A DNA stretch of 64,000 nt from assembly GCF_016793595.1 (NCBI RefSeq), contig NZ_JAEULY010000024.1, forward strand, positions 1 through 64,000, written 5' to 3'. The position numbers and the translations under genes are program-made. Under the pieces are notes generated by a model. That model did no database searches and was not told the origin of the DNA. It saw only the letters and a program-made list of their open reading frames with translations. Source of the stretch: Phreatobacter sp. (GTDB taxonomy: Bacteria; Pseudomonadota; Alphaproteobacteria; Rhizobiales; Phreatobacteraceae). Shown here piece by piece: positions 24,701 through 32,320 of the stretch. Every line of letters starts with the position of its first letter. Position 1 is the stretch's first letter.

Positions 24701-25963
24701 GTGGCGCTTCTCGCCTTCTGCCGAGACTGTTTCACCGAGGCCGACCCGGCTTCGGCGCGGTGCCGCGCCTGCGGCTCGCCCCGGCTCGCCCGTCATGCGG
24801 AACTGTCCGCGCTCTCGATCGCCCATGTCGACTGCGACGCCTTCTACGCCACGATCGAGAAGCGCGACGATCCGAGTCTGGTCGACAGGCCGCTGATCGT
24901 CGGCGGCGGCAAGCGCGGCGTCGTCTCGACCTGCTGCTACATCGCGCGAATCCACGGCGTCAGATCCGCCATGCCGATGTTCAAGGCTCTGGCGCTCTGC
25001 CCGGAGGCGGTCGTCATCAAGCCGAACATGGAGAAATATGTCCGCGTCGGCCGTGAGGTGCGTGAGGCCATGCGGGCGCTGACGCCGCTGGTCGAACCGC
25101 TCTCCATCGACGAGGCCTTCCTCGACCTGACCGGCACGGAACGATTGCACGGCGCCCCGCCGGCCGTGGTGCTGGCGAAATTCGCGAGGTGCGTCGAGCG
25201 CGACATCGGCATCACGATCTCGGCCGGTCTCTCCTACAACAAGTTTCTCGCCAAGATCGCCTCGGACATGGACAAGCCACGCGGCTTCGCGGCCATCGGC
25301 AAGGCGGAAGCGCTGGACTTCCTCGGGTCGAAACCGGTTTCGCTGATCTGGGGCGTCGGCAAGGCCCTGCAGGAGACGCTGGAGCGCGACGGGCTGAAGC
25401 GCATCGCGGACCTGCGCCGGCTGGACGAAAGCGAACTGATGCGCCGCTACGGCGCGATGGGCCTGAGACTGTCCCGCCTGTCGCGCGGCATCGACGAGCG
25501 CAAGGTCGAACCGGACGGCGAGACCAAGTCGGTTTCCGCCGAGACGACGTTCGAAACGGATATCCGGGATGCCCGCACGCTGGAAAAGATGTTGTTCCGG
25601 CTGGCGGAAAAGGTCTCAGCGCGCGCCAAGACGCAGCAACTGGCGGGAAGAACCGTCACCCTGAAACTGAAGAGCGCCGATTTCCGCATCCGGACGCGCT
25701 CGCGCAGCCTGGCATCGCCGACCGTGCTGGCGGCGCGCATCTTCGAGGCCGGCCGCGACATGCTGATGCGCGAAGCCGACGGCACCGCCTACCGCCTCAT
25801 CGGCATCGGCATTTCCGAACTGGCCAGCCTCGACAAGGCCGACCCCTCCGACCTCGTCGATGGCTCCATCGCCCACAACGTCAAGGTGGAGGGCGCGGTC
25901 GATGCCCTGCGGGCCAAATTCGGCAAGGCCGCGGTGGTCAAGGGCATCACCTTCGACGATTGA
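24701..25963 (+). CDS. dinB: DNA polymerase IV with N-terminal zinc-ribbon-like extension
   Basis: Y-family translesion polymerase, 420 residues. The catalytic palm has IAHVDCDAFYATIEKRDDP and PLSIDEAFLDLTG with the metal-binding acids, and the helix-hairpin-helix and little-finger domains follow. Ahead of this are about 35 extra residues with four cysteines, Cys7-x2-Cys10 and Cys21-x2-Cys24 (FCRDCF ... RCRAC), spaced like a zinc ribbon. GTG start. The last residues (KGITFDD) do not give an obvious beta-clamp motif. I searched for a LexA box (GTTC-N7-GTTC) upstream and did not find one, so SOS control is not supported here. Confidence 0.93.
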   Translation: MALLAFCRDCFTEADPASARCRACGSPRLARHAELSALSIAHVDCDAFYATIEKRDDPSLVDRPLIVGGGKRGVVSTCCYIARIHGVRSAMPMFKALALCPEAVVIKPNMEKYVRVGREVREAMRALTPLVEPLSIDEAFLDLTGTERLHGAPPAVVLAKFARCVERDIGITISAGLSYNKFLAKIASDMDKPRGFAAIGKAEALDFLGSKPVSLIWGVGKALQETLERDGLKRIADLRRLDESELMRRYGAMGLRLSRLSRGIDERKVEPDGETKSVSAETTFETDIRDARTLEKMLFRLAEKVSARAKTQQLAGRTVTLKLKSADFRIRTRSRSLASPTVLAARIFEAGRDMLMREADGTAYRLIGIGISELASLDKADPSDLVDGSIAHNVKVEGAVDALRAKFGKAAVVKGITFDD

Positions 25964-25980
25964 TGCATTGCGTGTGTATT

Positions 25981-26017
25981 TTTTCCTAGACGAGCGTAAC
26001 GCTGTGTGATAGGAAAA
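25981..26017 (+). terminator. Two-part hairpin after dinB
   Basis: TTTTCCTA (25981-25988) pairs with TAGGAAAA (26010-26017), and an inner AGCG-TAA-CGCT hairpin (25993-26003) lies in the loop. It begins within a run of Ts 16 bases after the dinB stop. It could end dinB transcription or shape the leader of the Nudix gene that starts downstream. Confidence 0.5.
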
Positions 26018-26063
26018 TGGGTATTCGGGGAATTGTCGCTACTGGCTGCAACGGCCGGGCCGT

Positions 26064-26741
26064 ATGTCGGACTGGCGGCCTTGGCGTCGTCCTGCGATAC
26101 ACCAATGCATGGACTGGTCGTTCGATGACGCCTTCCGCCGCGAGGTGGAAGTTCGCTATGCCGCATTCAGGCGGCGGCCCACCGATCAGGCCCCAGCGGC
26201 GCTGAAGCGCGCGGCGGTTTCCATCGTCCTGGTGCCGGGCGAGAACGGCAGCGCCCCGCCCGCCTTTCTGCTGACCATGCGCGCCGCGACGCTCCGCGCC
26301 CATGGCAACCAGTGGGCGCTGCCGGGGGGCCGGCTGGACGACGGCGAGACCGTGACCGACGCCGCCCTGCGGGAACTGGAGGAGGAACTGGGCCTGCGAG
26401 CAGGCCGCGACCAGATCATCGGCCTGCTCGACGATTATCCGACGCGCTCCGGCTACCTCGTGACGCCGGCCATCGTCTGGGGCGGGACAGCCGCCCCGCT
26501 GGTGCCGAACCCGCAGGAAGTGGCGTCCGTCCACCGCATCCCGGTCAGCGCCGTCGCCGATCCCGACGCCTTCGACTTCGTCAGCATCGCCGAAAGCGAC
26601 CGGTCGGTCGTGCGGGTCCACATCGCGGGCCACGTGATCCACGCGCCGACCGCCGCTCTCATCTACCAGTTCCGGGAAATGCTCGCCGGACGCACCACCC
26701 GCGTCGATCAGCTGGAACAGCCGGTCTTCGCCTGGCGGTAG
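26064..26741 (+). CDS. Nudix hydrolase, probable coenzyme A pyrophosphatase
   Basis: Cuts nucleoside diphosphate-linked substrates; the family context suggests CoA or its derivatives (NUDT7/NUDT8 type). It has 225 residues. The Nudix box is complete: GGRLDDGETVTDAALRELEE continuing ELGL, matching G-x5-E-x7-REL-x-EE-x-G-L. The region just before it (HGNQWALPGG) is typical of the CoA-specific subgroup. The start is uncertain: the ATG at 26109 (MDWSFDDAFRREVEVRY) would remove 15 unconserved residues and neither has a clear ribosome binding site. It is convergent with eipB. Confidence 0.82.
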   Translation: MSDWRPWRRPAIHQCMDWSFDDAFRREVEVRYAAFRRRPTDQAPAALKRAAVSIVLVPGENGSAPPAFLLTMRAATLRAHGNQWALPGGRLDDGETVTDAALRELEEELGLRAGRDQIIGLLDDYPTRSGYLVTPAIVWGGTAAPLVPNPQEVASVHRIPVSAVADPDAFDFVSIAESDRSVVRVHIAGHVIHAPTAALIYQFREMLAGRTTRVDQLEQPVFAWR

Positions 26742-26751
26742 AGGGCCGTCG

Positions 26752-27582
26752 TCAGCGGCCGCAGGGCGTTTCCGCCTGCCATTCCAGCTTGGTCAGCGTG
26801 CCCTGCAGGGCAAACTCGCCGTAGTCGATAACGAGCTGGCGCGACACGCCGTTCTCGTAGAGCTCGAAGGCGATGGAATAGATCGGCGTCGCCCGGTCGC
26901 TGCCATCCTCGAAATAGCTGATCGTCACCGGCCAGCGGGCGAGCGCCGCAAGCTTCGGATCGCGCGCGGCTTCCTCGACCTCGCCGGCGCCGGGCGCGAT
27001 GCGGCGACCGATGACGGCAGTGGCATTGTAGATTTTCTCGCCGGTCTCGGCGCCGTCATAGACCTTGGCCTCGAGGATGGTCTGGCCGGCGCGGGACGCC
27101 TTGACGAGCTGGAGGAGATGCTCGGTCGGAAAGATGGTCGCCGCATCGGCGCGCGTCTCCAACTCGCGCGGCCGCCTGACGGCGATCTGCACGGCGTCGC
27201 CGGTCCGGCGCGCGCTGCCATCCGTCTCGTTGCGCGGCGCGCCGTTCTCGCTGGAGCGGGAGGTGAAGCGGAAGCCGGTGCCATCGCCCTCCTCGAAATG
27301 GGCGGTGTTCACGTCCATGGTCACGGGATTGCCGTTGACGGTGAGCTGCACGACCTGCCGGAACGTGGTGGTGAAGCCCTCGCAGCGGTTGCCGCTCGTC
27401 TCGAACAGGATGCGGCCGCGGGCATCGTCCATGCCGCGGGCGGCGCGCCGGCTGTCCAGCCTGAGATCGTAGACCGCCCGATGCGGCCCCAGAACCGGCT
27501 CGGGCGCCGGCTGCGTCGCGGCGGGCGCCACGACGAGGGTTCCGAGCAGCGCCGCGAGTGCGAGCGGGCGGACAGGATTCAT
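26752..27582 (-). CDS. eipB: Secreted EipB-type envelope integrity protein (DUF1849)
   Basis: Periplasmic protein of about 276 residues in the DUF1849 family, whose Brucella member EipB keeps the envelope intact under stress. A signal peptide is present (MNPVRPLALAALLGTLVVAP). The N-terminal HRAVYDLRLDSRRAARGMDD and ILFETSGNRCEGFTTTFRQV are the family core, and the single cysteine there plus one near the C-terminus (ETPCGR) are the pair that forms the conserved disulfide in this family. GGAG lies upstream of the ATG. The longer open frame upstream lacks conserved residues. Confidence 0.83.
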   Translation of the reverse strand: MNPVRPLALAALLGTLVVAPAATQPAPEPVLGPHRAVYDLRLDSRRAARGMDDARGRILFETSGNRCEGFTTTFRQVVQLTVNGNPVTMDVNTAHFEEGDGTGFRFTSRSSENGAPRNETDGSARRTGDAVQIAVRRPRELETRADAATIFPTEHLLQLVKASRAGQTILEAKVYDGAETGEKIYNATAVIGRRIAPGAGEVEEAARDPKLAALARWPVTISYFEDGSDRATPIYSIAFELYENGVSRQLVIDYGEFALQGTLTKLEWQAETPCGR

Positions 27583-27762
27583 CGGCGGGGCTCCGGCGGA
27601 GGCTGAACTTTGCGGGACTGGCGACAGGAAGGGATTCGCAGGGCCTCGGGATTGCAGGATAGAGAGGCCTATCGGAGGCGACAACGCGGCATGGATATGT
27701 CGCGCCGTCCGGCTTGCCCCGCCACCGGGCTTGGGGCAGGGTCCGCGCCGAAACATCTGGAA

Positions 27763-27808
27763 CCGGAGCATTTTCGCTTTTCTGCATATCGCGAAAGCGC
27801 TCCATCGA
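27763..27808. repeat. Short palindromic element, type E2, copy 1
   Basis: Imperfect palindrome: GGAGC ... GCTCC at its ends and CGCTTTTC facing GAAAGCG inside. Its left arm, CCGGAGCATTTTCGCTTTTC, is closely matched at 30768-30786. It lies directly upstream of another palindromic element and the ridA gene. Confidence 0.55.
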
Positions 27809-27819
27809 GGTTATTTTGC

Positions 27820-27865
27820 CGCGTTTTCGTCACGCGAACCGGCATCTACTTCGCCTGAAAACGCT
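27820..27865. repeat. Short palindromic element, type E1, copy 1
   Basis: 46 bases with 8-bp perfect ends GCGTTTTC and GAAAACGC. It aligns without gaps to the 46-base sequence at 29101-29146, with about three quarters of the positions identical. It lies 16 bases before the ridA start codon. A run of Ts follows its right end, so it could act as a terminator toward ridA or be part of its leader. Confidence 0.7.
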
Positions 27866-27881
27866 TTTTTGGGAGCGCACC

Positions 27882-28340
27882 ATGTCGTCCGTCGCCAAAC
27901 ACCTCGCCGATCTCGGCATCGTCCTGCCGGTCGCCGCCGCCCCGGTCGCGAACTACGTACCCTTCGTGCGGACCGGCAATGTGCTGACCGTGTCCGGCCA
28001 GCTCCCCTTCGGTCCGGACGGGGTGATGGCCGGCAAGCTCGGCGGCGGCGTCTCCATCGAGGACGGCCAGAAGGCGGCGCGCCAGTGCGCGCTCAACCTG
28101 ATTGCTCAGATCCAGGCGGCCGTCGGCAATCTCGACAATGTCGTGCGCGTCGTCCGCCTCGGCGGTTTCATCAACTGCACGCCGGACTTCGTCGACGCGC
28201 CGAAGGTGATGAACGGCGCCTCCGACCTGATGGTCGAGGTGTTTGGCGACAAGGGCCGCCATGCCCGTTCGACCATCGGCGTCGCCGCCCTCCCCGCCAA
28301 TGCCTCGGTCGAGGTCGAGGCGACGGTCGAGATCGCCTGA
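27882..28340 (+). CDS. ridA: RidA family protein
   Basis: A 152-residue member of the RidA/YjgF/UK114 family, which hydrolyse reactive enamine/imine intermediates from amino acid metabolism. Landmarks: YVPFVRTGNVLTVSGQLPF, ALNLIAQIQAAVGNLDNVVR, INCTPDFVDAPKVMNGASDL and the C-terminal RSTIGVAALPANASVEVEAT. It belongs to the longer subgroup of about 150 residues (YjgH/DUF-type). GGGAG precedes the ATG. Its stop shares one base with the start of the next gene (TGATG), so the pair is translationally coupled. Confidence 0.92.
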   Translation: MSSVAKHLADLGIVLPVAAAPVANYVPFVRTGNVLTVSGQLPFGPDGVMAGKLGGGVSIEDGQKAARQCALNLIAQIQAAVGNLDNVVRVVRLGGFINCTPDFVDAPKVMNGASDLMVEVFGDKGRHARSTIGVAALPANASVEVEATVEIA

Positions 28341-29089
28341 TGACGGCGGATCTCGGCTTCCTGATCCGCCGGCCCATCGCCCATCGCGGGCTGCATGGGC
28401 TGGCGCCCGGCGTGGTGGAGAACCAGCCGGCCGCCTTCGCCGCGGCGATCGCCGGCAACTACGCCATCGAATGCGATGTGCAGCCGACCGCCGACGGCGA
28501 CGCCATCGTCTTCCACGACGGCACGCTCGACCGGCTGACGACGGCCGCCGGGCCGGTCGAGGCCCTGACGACGGCCGAACTCGCCAAGGTTCCGTTCAAG
28601 GCGACCGGCGACCGCATGATCACGCTTGCCGGCCTGTTCGCGCAGGTACGGGGGCGCGTGCCGCTGGTCGTCGAGATCAAGTCGGAATTCGACGGCAGGC
28701 TGGGCCTGACCAAGCGCGTCGCGGAACTGGCGGCGGGCTATGCAGGCCCCCTCGCCCTCATGTCCTTCGATCCCGTGCCCATCGCCTGGCTGAAGGCCAA
28801 TGCGCCGTCGCTGGTGCGCGGCATCGTCGCCGAATCGCACTATGCCGGCGCGCATTGGGCGCGCATACCCGCAGATATGCGCCGCGACCTCGCCTCGCTC
28901 GCGCATTTCGGCGAGACCGACCCGCATTTCCTGTCCTGGCGCGTCGCGGACCTGCCGAGCGCCGCGACCGAACGCTGTCGCGGCTCGCTGGGGCGGCCGG
29001 TCATCTGCTGGACCGTGCGCACCGACAGCGAGCGCATGATTGCGGCCGAGCACGCCGACCAGGTGACCTTCGAGGGCTATCTCGCCTAG
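28340..29089 (+). CDS. Glycerophosphodiester phosphodiesterase
   Basis: Hydrolyses glycerophosphodiesters to glycerol 3-phosphate and an alcohol. It has 249 residues and no signal peptide, so it is cytoplasmic. The catalytic histidines are in PIAHRGLHG and FHDGTLDRLT, and the metal-binding acids in AIECDVQPTADGD and PLVVEIKSEFDG. The final ICWTVRTDSE also fits the family. It overlaps the ridA stop by one base. The pair is bracketed by two copies of the same short palindrome (27820-27865 and 29101-29146). Confidence 0.92.
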   Translation: MTADLGFLIRRPIAHRGLHGLAPGVVENQPAAFAAAIAGNYAIECDVQPTADGDAIVFHDGTLDRLTTAAGPVEALTTAELAKVPFKATGDRMITLAGLFAQVRGRVPLVVEIKSEFDGRLGLTKRVAELAAGYAGPLALMSFDPVPIAWLKANAPSLVRGIVAESHYAGAHWARIPADMRRDLASLAHFGETDPHFLSWRVADLPSAATERCRGSLGRPVICWTVRTDSERMIAAEHADQVTFEGYLA

Positions 29090-29100
29090 CTTTCCGTGAT

Positions 29101-29146
29101 CGCGTTTTCTTGACGCGCACCGATGCCCACTTCGCTCGAAAACGCT
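29101..29146. repeat. Short palindromic element, type E1, copy 2
   Basis: Same length and same 8-bp ends (GCGTTTTC / GAAAACGC) as the element at 27820-27865. It lies 11 bases after the phosphodiesterase stop and 14 bases before the next gene. Confidence 0.7.
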
Positions 29147-29160
29147 GTAGTATCAGACCG

Positions 29161-30339
29161 ATGAGCGCCCCGACCTATACGATCCGCGTCGCCTCGAGCC
29201 TCAAGGACATCGCAACCACGGACTGGAACGCCTGCGCCGCCAGCGCGGACGGCAAGGTCGATCCGTTCCTGGATCATGCCTACTTCCTCAGCCTCGAGGA
29301 ATCAGGTTCGGCCACCCGACAGACCGGCTGGCTCGGCCACCATCTGGTGCTGGAGGCGGACGGCGCGATCCAGGGCATCCTGCCCTGCTACCTCAAGGGC
29401 CATTCGCGCGGCGAATATGTCTTCGATGCCGGATGGGCCGAGGCCTATGAGCGCGCCGGCGGGCGCTACTACCCGAAGCTGCAGGCGAGCGTACCCTTCA
29501 CGCCCGCCACGGGACGCCGCCTGCTGGTGAAGCCCGGCGAGGCTGGCGGCGCCGCGCGGTCCGCACTCGTGCAGGGGGCCGCGCAGGTCGCGATGAAGCT
29601 CGGCGCTTCCTCTGTTCATGTCACCTTCTGCCCCGAGGACGAGGCGGCGCTGATGGGGGAAGCCGGCTACCTCCTGCGCACCGACACGCAGTTCCATTTC
29701 GAGAACGAGGGCTACGGCTCCTTCGACGGGTTCCTCGCCGCCCTCGCCTCCCGCAAGCGCAAGGCAATCCGCCGGGAGCGACGCGAGGCGCTCGAAGGCC
29801 GCGGCATCACGATCCGGCAACTGACCGGGCGCGACCTGACCGAGGATGTCTGGGACGCATTCTTCGCCTTCTACATGGATACCGGCTCGCGCAAATGGGG
29901 CCGGCCCTATCTGATGCGGTCGTTCTTCTCGCTGATCGGCGAGCGCATGGCCGACCGCATCCTGCTGATCATGGCGGAGCGCGACGGCCGCTATATCGCC
30001 GGCGCGATCAATTTCATCGGCGGCGACGTGCTTTACGGCCGCCACTGGGGCGCGGTGGAAGAGCATCCCTTCCTGCATTTCGAGGTCTGCTACTATCAGG
30101 CCATCGACTATGCCATCAGCCGCGGCCTCAAGCGGGTCGAGGCGGGCGCGCAGGGCGAGCACAAGCTCGCACGCGGCTACCGGCCGGTAACGACCCACTC
30201 GGCTCATTTCATCGCTGATCCCGGCTTCCGGCGCGCGGTGGCCGACTATCTCGACCGCGAGCGGAGATACGTCGCCGACGCGGTCGAGGAACTGGATGCG
30301 CTGGCGCCGTTCCGGAAAATGGCCGCCGAGGTCGACTAG
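29161..30339 (+). CDS. COG3146/DUF482-type GNAT acyltransferase-like protein
   Basis: A 392-residue cytoplasmic protein of the family annotated as 'GNAT N-acetyltransferase, peptidogalycan biosynthesis' (DUF482). Landmarks: FLDHAYFLSLEESGSA, GILPCYLKGHSRGEYVFDAG, KRKAIRRERREALEGRGITI, FYMDTGSRKWGRPYLMRSFF and EAGAQGEHKLARGYRP. The tandem GNAT folds resemble FemX-type aminoacyltransferases, but the substrate is unknown. No clear ribosome binding site precedes the ATG, because the palindromic element ends 14 bases upstream. Its stop shares a CTAG with the stop of the convergent gene. Confidence 0.82.
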   Translation: MSAPTYTIRVASSLKDIATTDWNACAASADGKVDPFLDHAYFLSLEESGSATRQTGWLGHHLVLEADGAIQGILPCYLKGHSRGEYVFDAGWAEAYERAGGRYYPKLQASVPFTPATGRRLLVKPGEAGGAARSALVQGAAQVAMKLGASSVHVTFCPEDEAALMGEAGYLLRTDTQFHFENEGYGSFDGFLAALASRKRKAIRRERREALEGRGITIRQLTGRDLTEDVWDAFFAFYMDTGSRKWGRPYLMRSFFSLIGERMADRILLIMAERDGRYIAGAINFIGGDVLYGRHWGAVEEHPFLHFEVCYYQAIDYAISRGLKRVEAGAQGEHKLARGYRPVTTHSAHFIADPGFRRAVADYLDRERRYVADAVEELDALAPFRKMAAEVD

Positions 30340-30731
30340 AAATCGATCCCGCCGAGGCCCTCGCCTATCGAACTCGCGACGTCGACGGCACCCGAGGCGA
30401 CCGAGCCCACGACATTGACAGCGCCCGACACGACGGAGCCGGCGACATCGACCGCGCCACCGGCGACCGTACCGGCCACATCGGCAGCGCCGGAGGCGAC
30501 CGAGCCGACCATATTGGCGGCGCCGCCCGCGGCATCTCCGATCGTTGAGGCGGCAGACGATGCAGCCCGACCGACGCCCGACAGCATGCTGCTGGCAAGG
30601 TCGAAGAGGCCGTATCCGGCATCGCCGACGTCGATATAGCTGCCCTGCTGGGCCTGCTGCTGGCGCTGCTGTTCTTCCTCGGCGCGGCGCGCCGCCTCGG
30701 CGACTGCCGCGAGATCGGGATTGGTCGACAT
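30336..30731 (-). CDS. 11-residue-repeat protein rich in Ala, Gly, Val and Ser
   Basis: A 131-residue protein of no family I recognise. Residues 1-35 are polar with a glutamine-rich coiled-coil stretch (RRAEEEQQRQQQAQQGSYID). From about residue 75 it consists of four consecutive 11-residue units of the pattern G-(S/T)-V-x-(S/G)-G-A-x-(D/N)-V-(A/V): GSVASGAADVA, GTVAGGAVDVA, GSVVSGAVNVV, GSVASGAVDVA. Two looser units precede them. An 11-residue period gives an amphipathic helix of the sort seen in lipid-binding or LEA-type proteins. No signal peptide. GGAG lies 8 bases before the ATG. The gene lies alone between convergent and divergent neighbours. Confidence 0.65.
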   Translation of the reverse strand: MSTNPDLAAVAEAARRAEEEQQRQQQAQQGSYIDVGDAGYGLFDLASSMLSGVGRAASSAASTIGDAAGGAANMVGSVASGAADVAGTVAGGAVDVAGSVVSGAVNVVGSVASGAVDVASSIGEGLGGIDF

Positions 30732-31058
30732 GGAAACGCTCCGGTCGGGTTGGCCCCGGCATGATGCCCGGAGCATTTCGGCTTTCATCGGGCACAACCC
30801 GTCCGGGAAGCGCCGATTTCGGGTGATCGTGCGGGCAGAGATATTTCTGTTCGATGACTTGCGGTCGCGCGGACGGCCTCGATCGATCCGAAAACGGAGA
30901 TTACGGCCTCTTATCAATGGCTTGACAGCTGCTCCCCAGTGCCTGGAGCGCATCAAGCTGAACGCTTCATAAACGCGGCGATATGAGCGGTTCAGTTTGA
31001 ACGGCGCACCTTGTGCGTGAGCCGGGTGGTCCGGCCTTCACGAAACCGAGGAAAAGCC
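30732..31058. other. 327-base region between two divergent small genes
   Basis: No gene seen. It holds the palindromic element at 30734-30786, a TTGACA hexamer at 30922-30927 without a good -10 partner, and a loose inverted repeat around 30960-31000 (CTGAAC ... GTTCAG). It presumably carries the promoters of both neighbours. Confidence 0.5.
30734..30786. repeat. Palindromic element, type E2, copy 2
   Basis: AAACGCTCCGG (30734-30744) faces CCGGAGCATTT (30768-30778) with one mismatch. The right arm, CCGGAGCATTTCGGCTTTC, resembles that of the element at 27763-27808. It overlaps the leader of the 11-residue-repeat gene, including its ribosome binding site. Confidence 0.45.
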
Positions 31059-31334
31059 ATGTTCGACCGTCGCACCTTCTTCACCGCGCTCGGCAGCGGC
31101 GTTGCCGCAACCGCCCTCGTCGCCGTCGCCGGCTCGGCGCAGGCTGCCCCGGCCGTCGACCGCCTGATCGACTCGATCGCGCCCGAGGCGCCGGCTGCCG
31201 TCGCCGCCGATGCGGAGCCGCTGGAAATGCGCGGCCGTCACCGCCGCCGCCATCGTCGCGCCGTGCGCGGCCACCGCCGCGGTGCCCGCCGCCATCATCG
31301 CCGCGCCCGCCGGGCTGTGCGCCGGGCCAGCTGA
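31059..31334 (+). CDS. Small exported His/Arg-rich protein with Tat-like leader
   Basis: A 91-residue protein of unknown family. The leader MFDRRTFFTALGSGVAATAL continues to an AQA cleavage site and has the twin-arginine motif RRTFF. The mature part has a short acidic/alanine region (PEAPAAVAADAEPLEMRGR) and then about 35 residues that are mostly Arg and His (RHRRRHRRAVRGHRRGARRH). GAGGAAAAG precedes the ATG. A second small protein of the same design follows 175 bases downstream, so the two are probably paralogues. Confidence 0.6.
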   Translation: MFDRRTFFTALGSGVAATALVAVAGSAQAAPAVDRLIDSIAPEAPAAVAADAEPLEMRGRHRRRHRRAVRGHRRGARRHHRRARRAVRRAS

Positions 31335-31508
31335 CGCCTGACTGAAATGCCGCATGCGACGCCCGGTGACACGCCCCTGTCAGCCGGGCGTCGTCGTGCA
31401 GAAACAGAACCCGTCAACTCTGGTGGACGAAGCGGCTTGACGCCGCGGAAGTCGGTGCCCCAGTCTCGTGCCTGGATGCGCCAAGGCAACTCTGCAGGAG
31501 GACTATCC

Positions 31509-31739
31509 ATGCTTCATCGCCGTATGTTCGTCGCAGCCATCGCCGGAGGCGCAGCCGTCGCCGCCACCGCCACGGCTGCTTCGGCCGCTCCCGCTCCCGC
31601 CGCCGCTCCGTCCGTTCCGGCGACGGGCGAGCCGCAGGAGATGCAGTATTACATCGTGCGTCGCCGTCGCTACTATTACCGGCCGCGCCGCGTCTACGTC
31701 ATCCGCCGCCGCTACTGGCGTCGCCGCTACTACTGGTAA
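31509..31739 (+). CDS. Small exported Arg/Tyr-rich protein
   Basis: A 76-residue protein of unknown family. It has a leader with paired arginines (MLHRRMFVAAIAGGAAVAAT) ending at ASA-A, then an Ala/Pro linker and the segment GEPQEMQYYIVRRRRYYYRP. The rest is almost wholly Arg, Tyr and Trp, ending RRRYWRRRYYW. The motif EP-x-EM just before the basic tail is shared with the preceding gene's product. GCAGGAGGAC is an excellent ribosome binding site. A perfect hairpin terminator follows. Confidence 0.6.
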   Translation: MLHRRMFVAAIAGGAAVAATATAASAAPAPAAAPSVPATGEPQEMQYYIVRRRRYYYRPRRVYVIRRRYWRRRYYW

Positions 31740-31760
31740 GTCCTGACGGGCTTTGCCGTC

Positions 31761-31788
31761 ATGCCGGCGCGGGAAACCGCGCCGGCAT
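31761..31788 (+). terminator. Perfect 12-bp hairpin terminator
   Basis: ATGCCGGCGCGG and CCGCGCCGGCAT pair perfectly around a GAAA tetraloop, followed by CGTCTTTT. It lies 21 bases after the small Arg/Tyr-rich gene. Confidence 0.85.
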
Positions 31789-31873
31789 CGTCTTTTCCGG
31801 CACAGCCGTCCGGAGCTTGACGCCGCCGTTCTGGATTGCGACACCCTCGCCCCAGTCCGCGCGAGAGTTTGCC

Positions 31874-32320
31874 ATGGCCGCGACCGCCTACGATCCGAAC
31901 AACATCTTCGCCAAAATTCTGCGTGGCGAATTGCCGGCCCACAAGGTCTACGAGACCGACAAGGTGCTGGCTTTCATGGACATCATGCCGCGCGCGGACG
32001 GCCACGTGCTGGTCATCCCGAAGACCGCGGCGCGCAATCTCCTCGACATCAACCCGGACGATCTCGCCGATCTCGCCAAGGCCTCCCAGTTCGTCGCCAA
32101 GGGCGTCAAGCGCGCCATGGCCGCCGACGGGCTGACGGTCCAGCAGTTCAACGAGAGCGCCGGCGGACAGGTTGTGTTCCACATCCACGTCCACATCCTG
32201 CCGCGCTGGACCGGCGTCGCGCTGCGGCCGCACACCGGCGCGATGGAGAATCAGGACGTTCTGGCCAAGCACGCGGCCACCATCCGCTCGGCGCTGGAAG
32301 CGATGCAGGCCGGCGGCTAG
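31874..32320 (+). CDS. HIT family hydrolase
   Basis: A 148-residue histidine-triad protein, a nucleotide hydrolase or transferase acting on AMP-linked compounds. Landmarks: NNIFAKILRGELPAHKVYET and ADGHVLVIPKTAARNLLDI, with the histidine triad in VVFHIHVHILPRW. The subfamily is the common bacterial HinT-like one. The frame is open 19 codons upstream, but the conserved part begins near the chosen ATG. It converges on azlD, with no gap between the two stop codons. Confidence 0.92.
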   Translation: MAATAYDPNNIFAKILRGELPAHKVYETDKVLAFMDIMPRADGHVLVIPKTAARNLLDINPDDLADLAKASQFVAKGVKRAMAADGLTVQQFNESAGGQVVFHIHVHILPRWTGVALRPHTGAMENQDVLAKHAATIRSALEAMQAGG

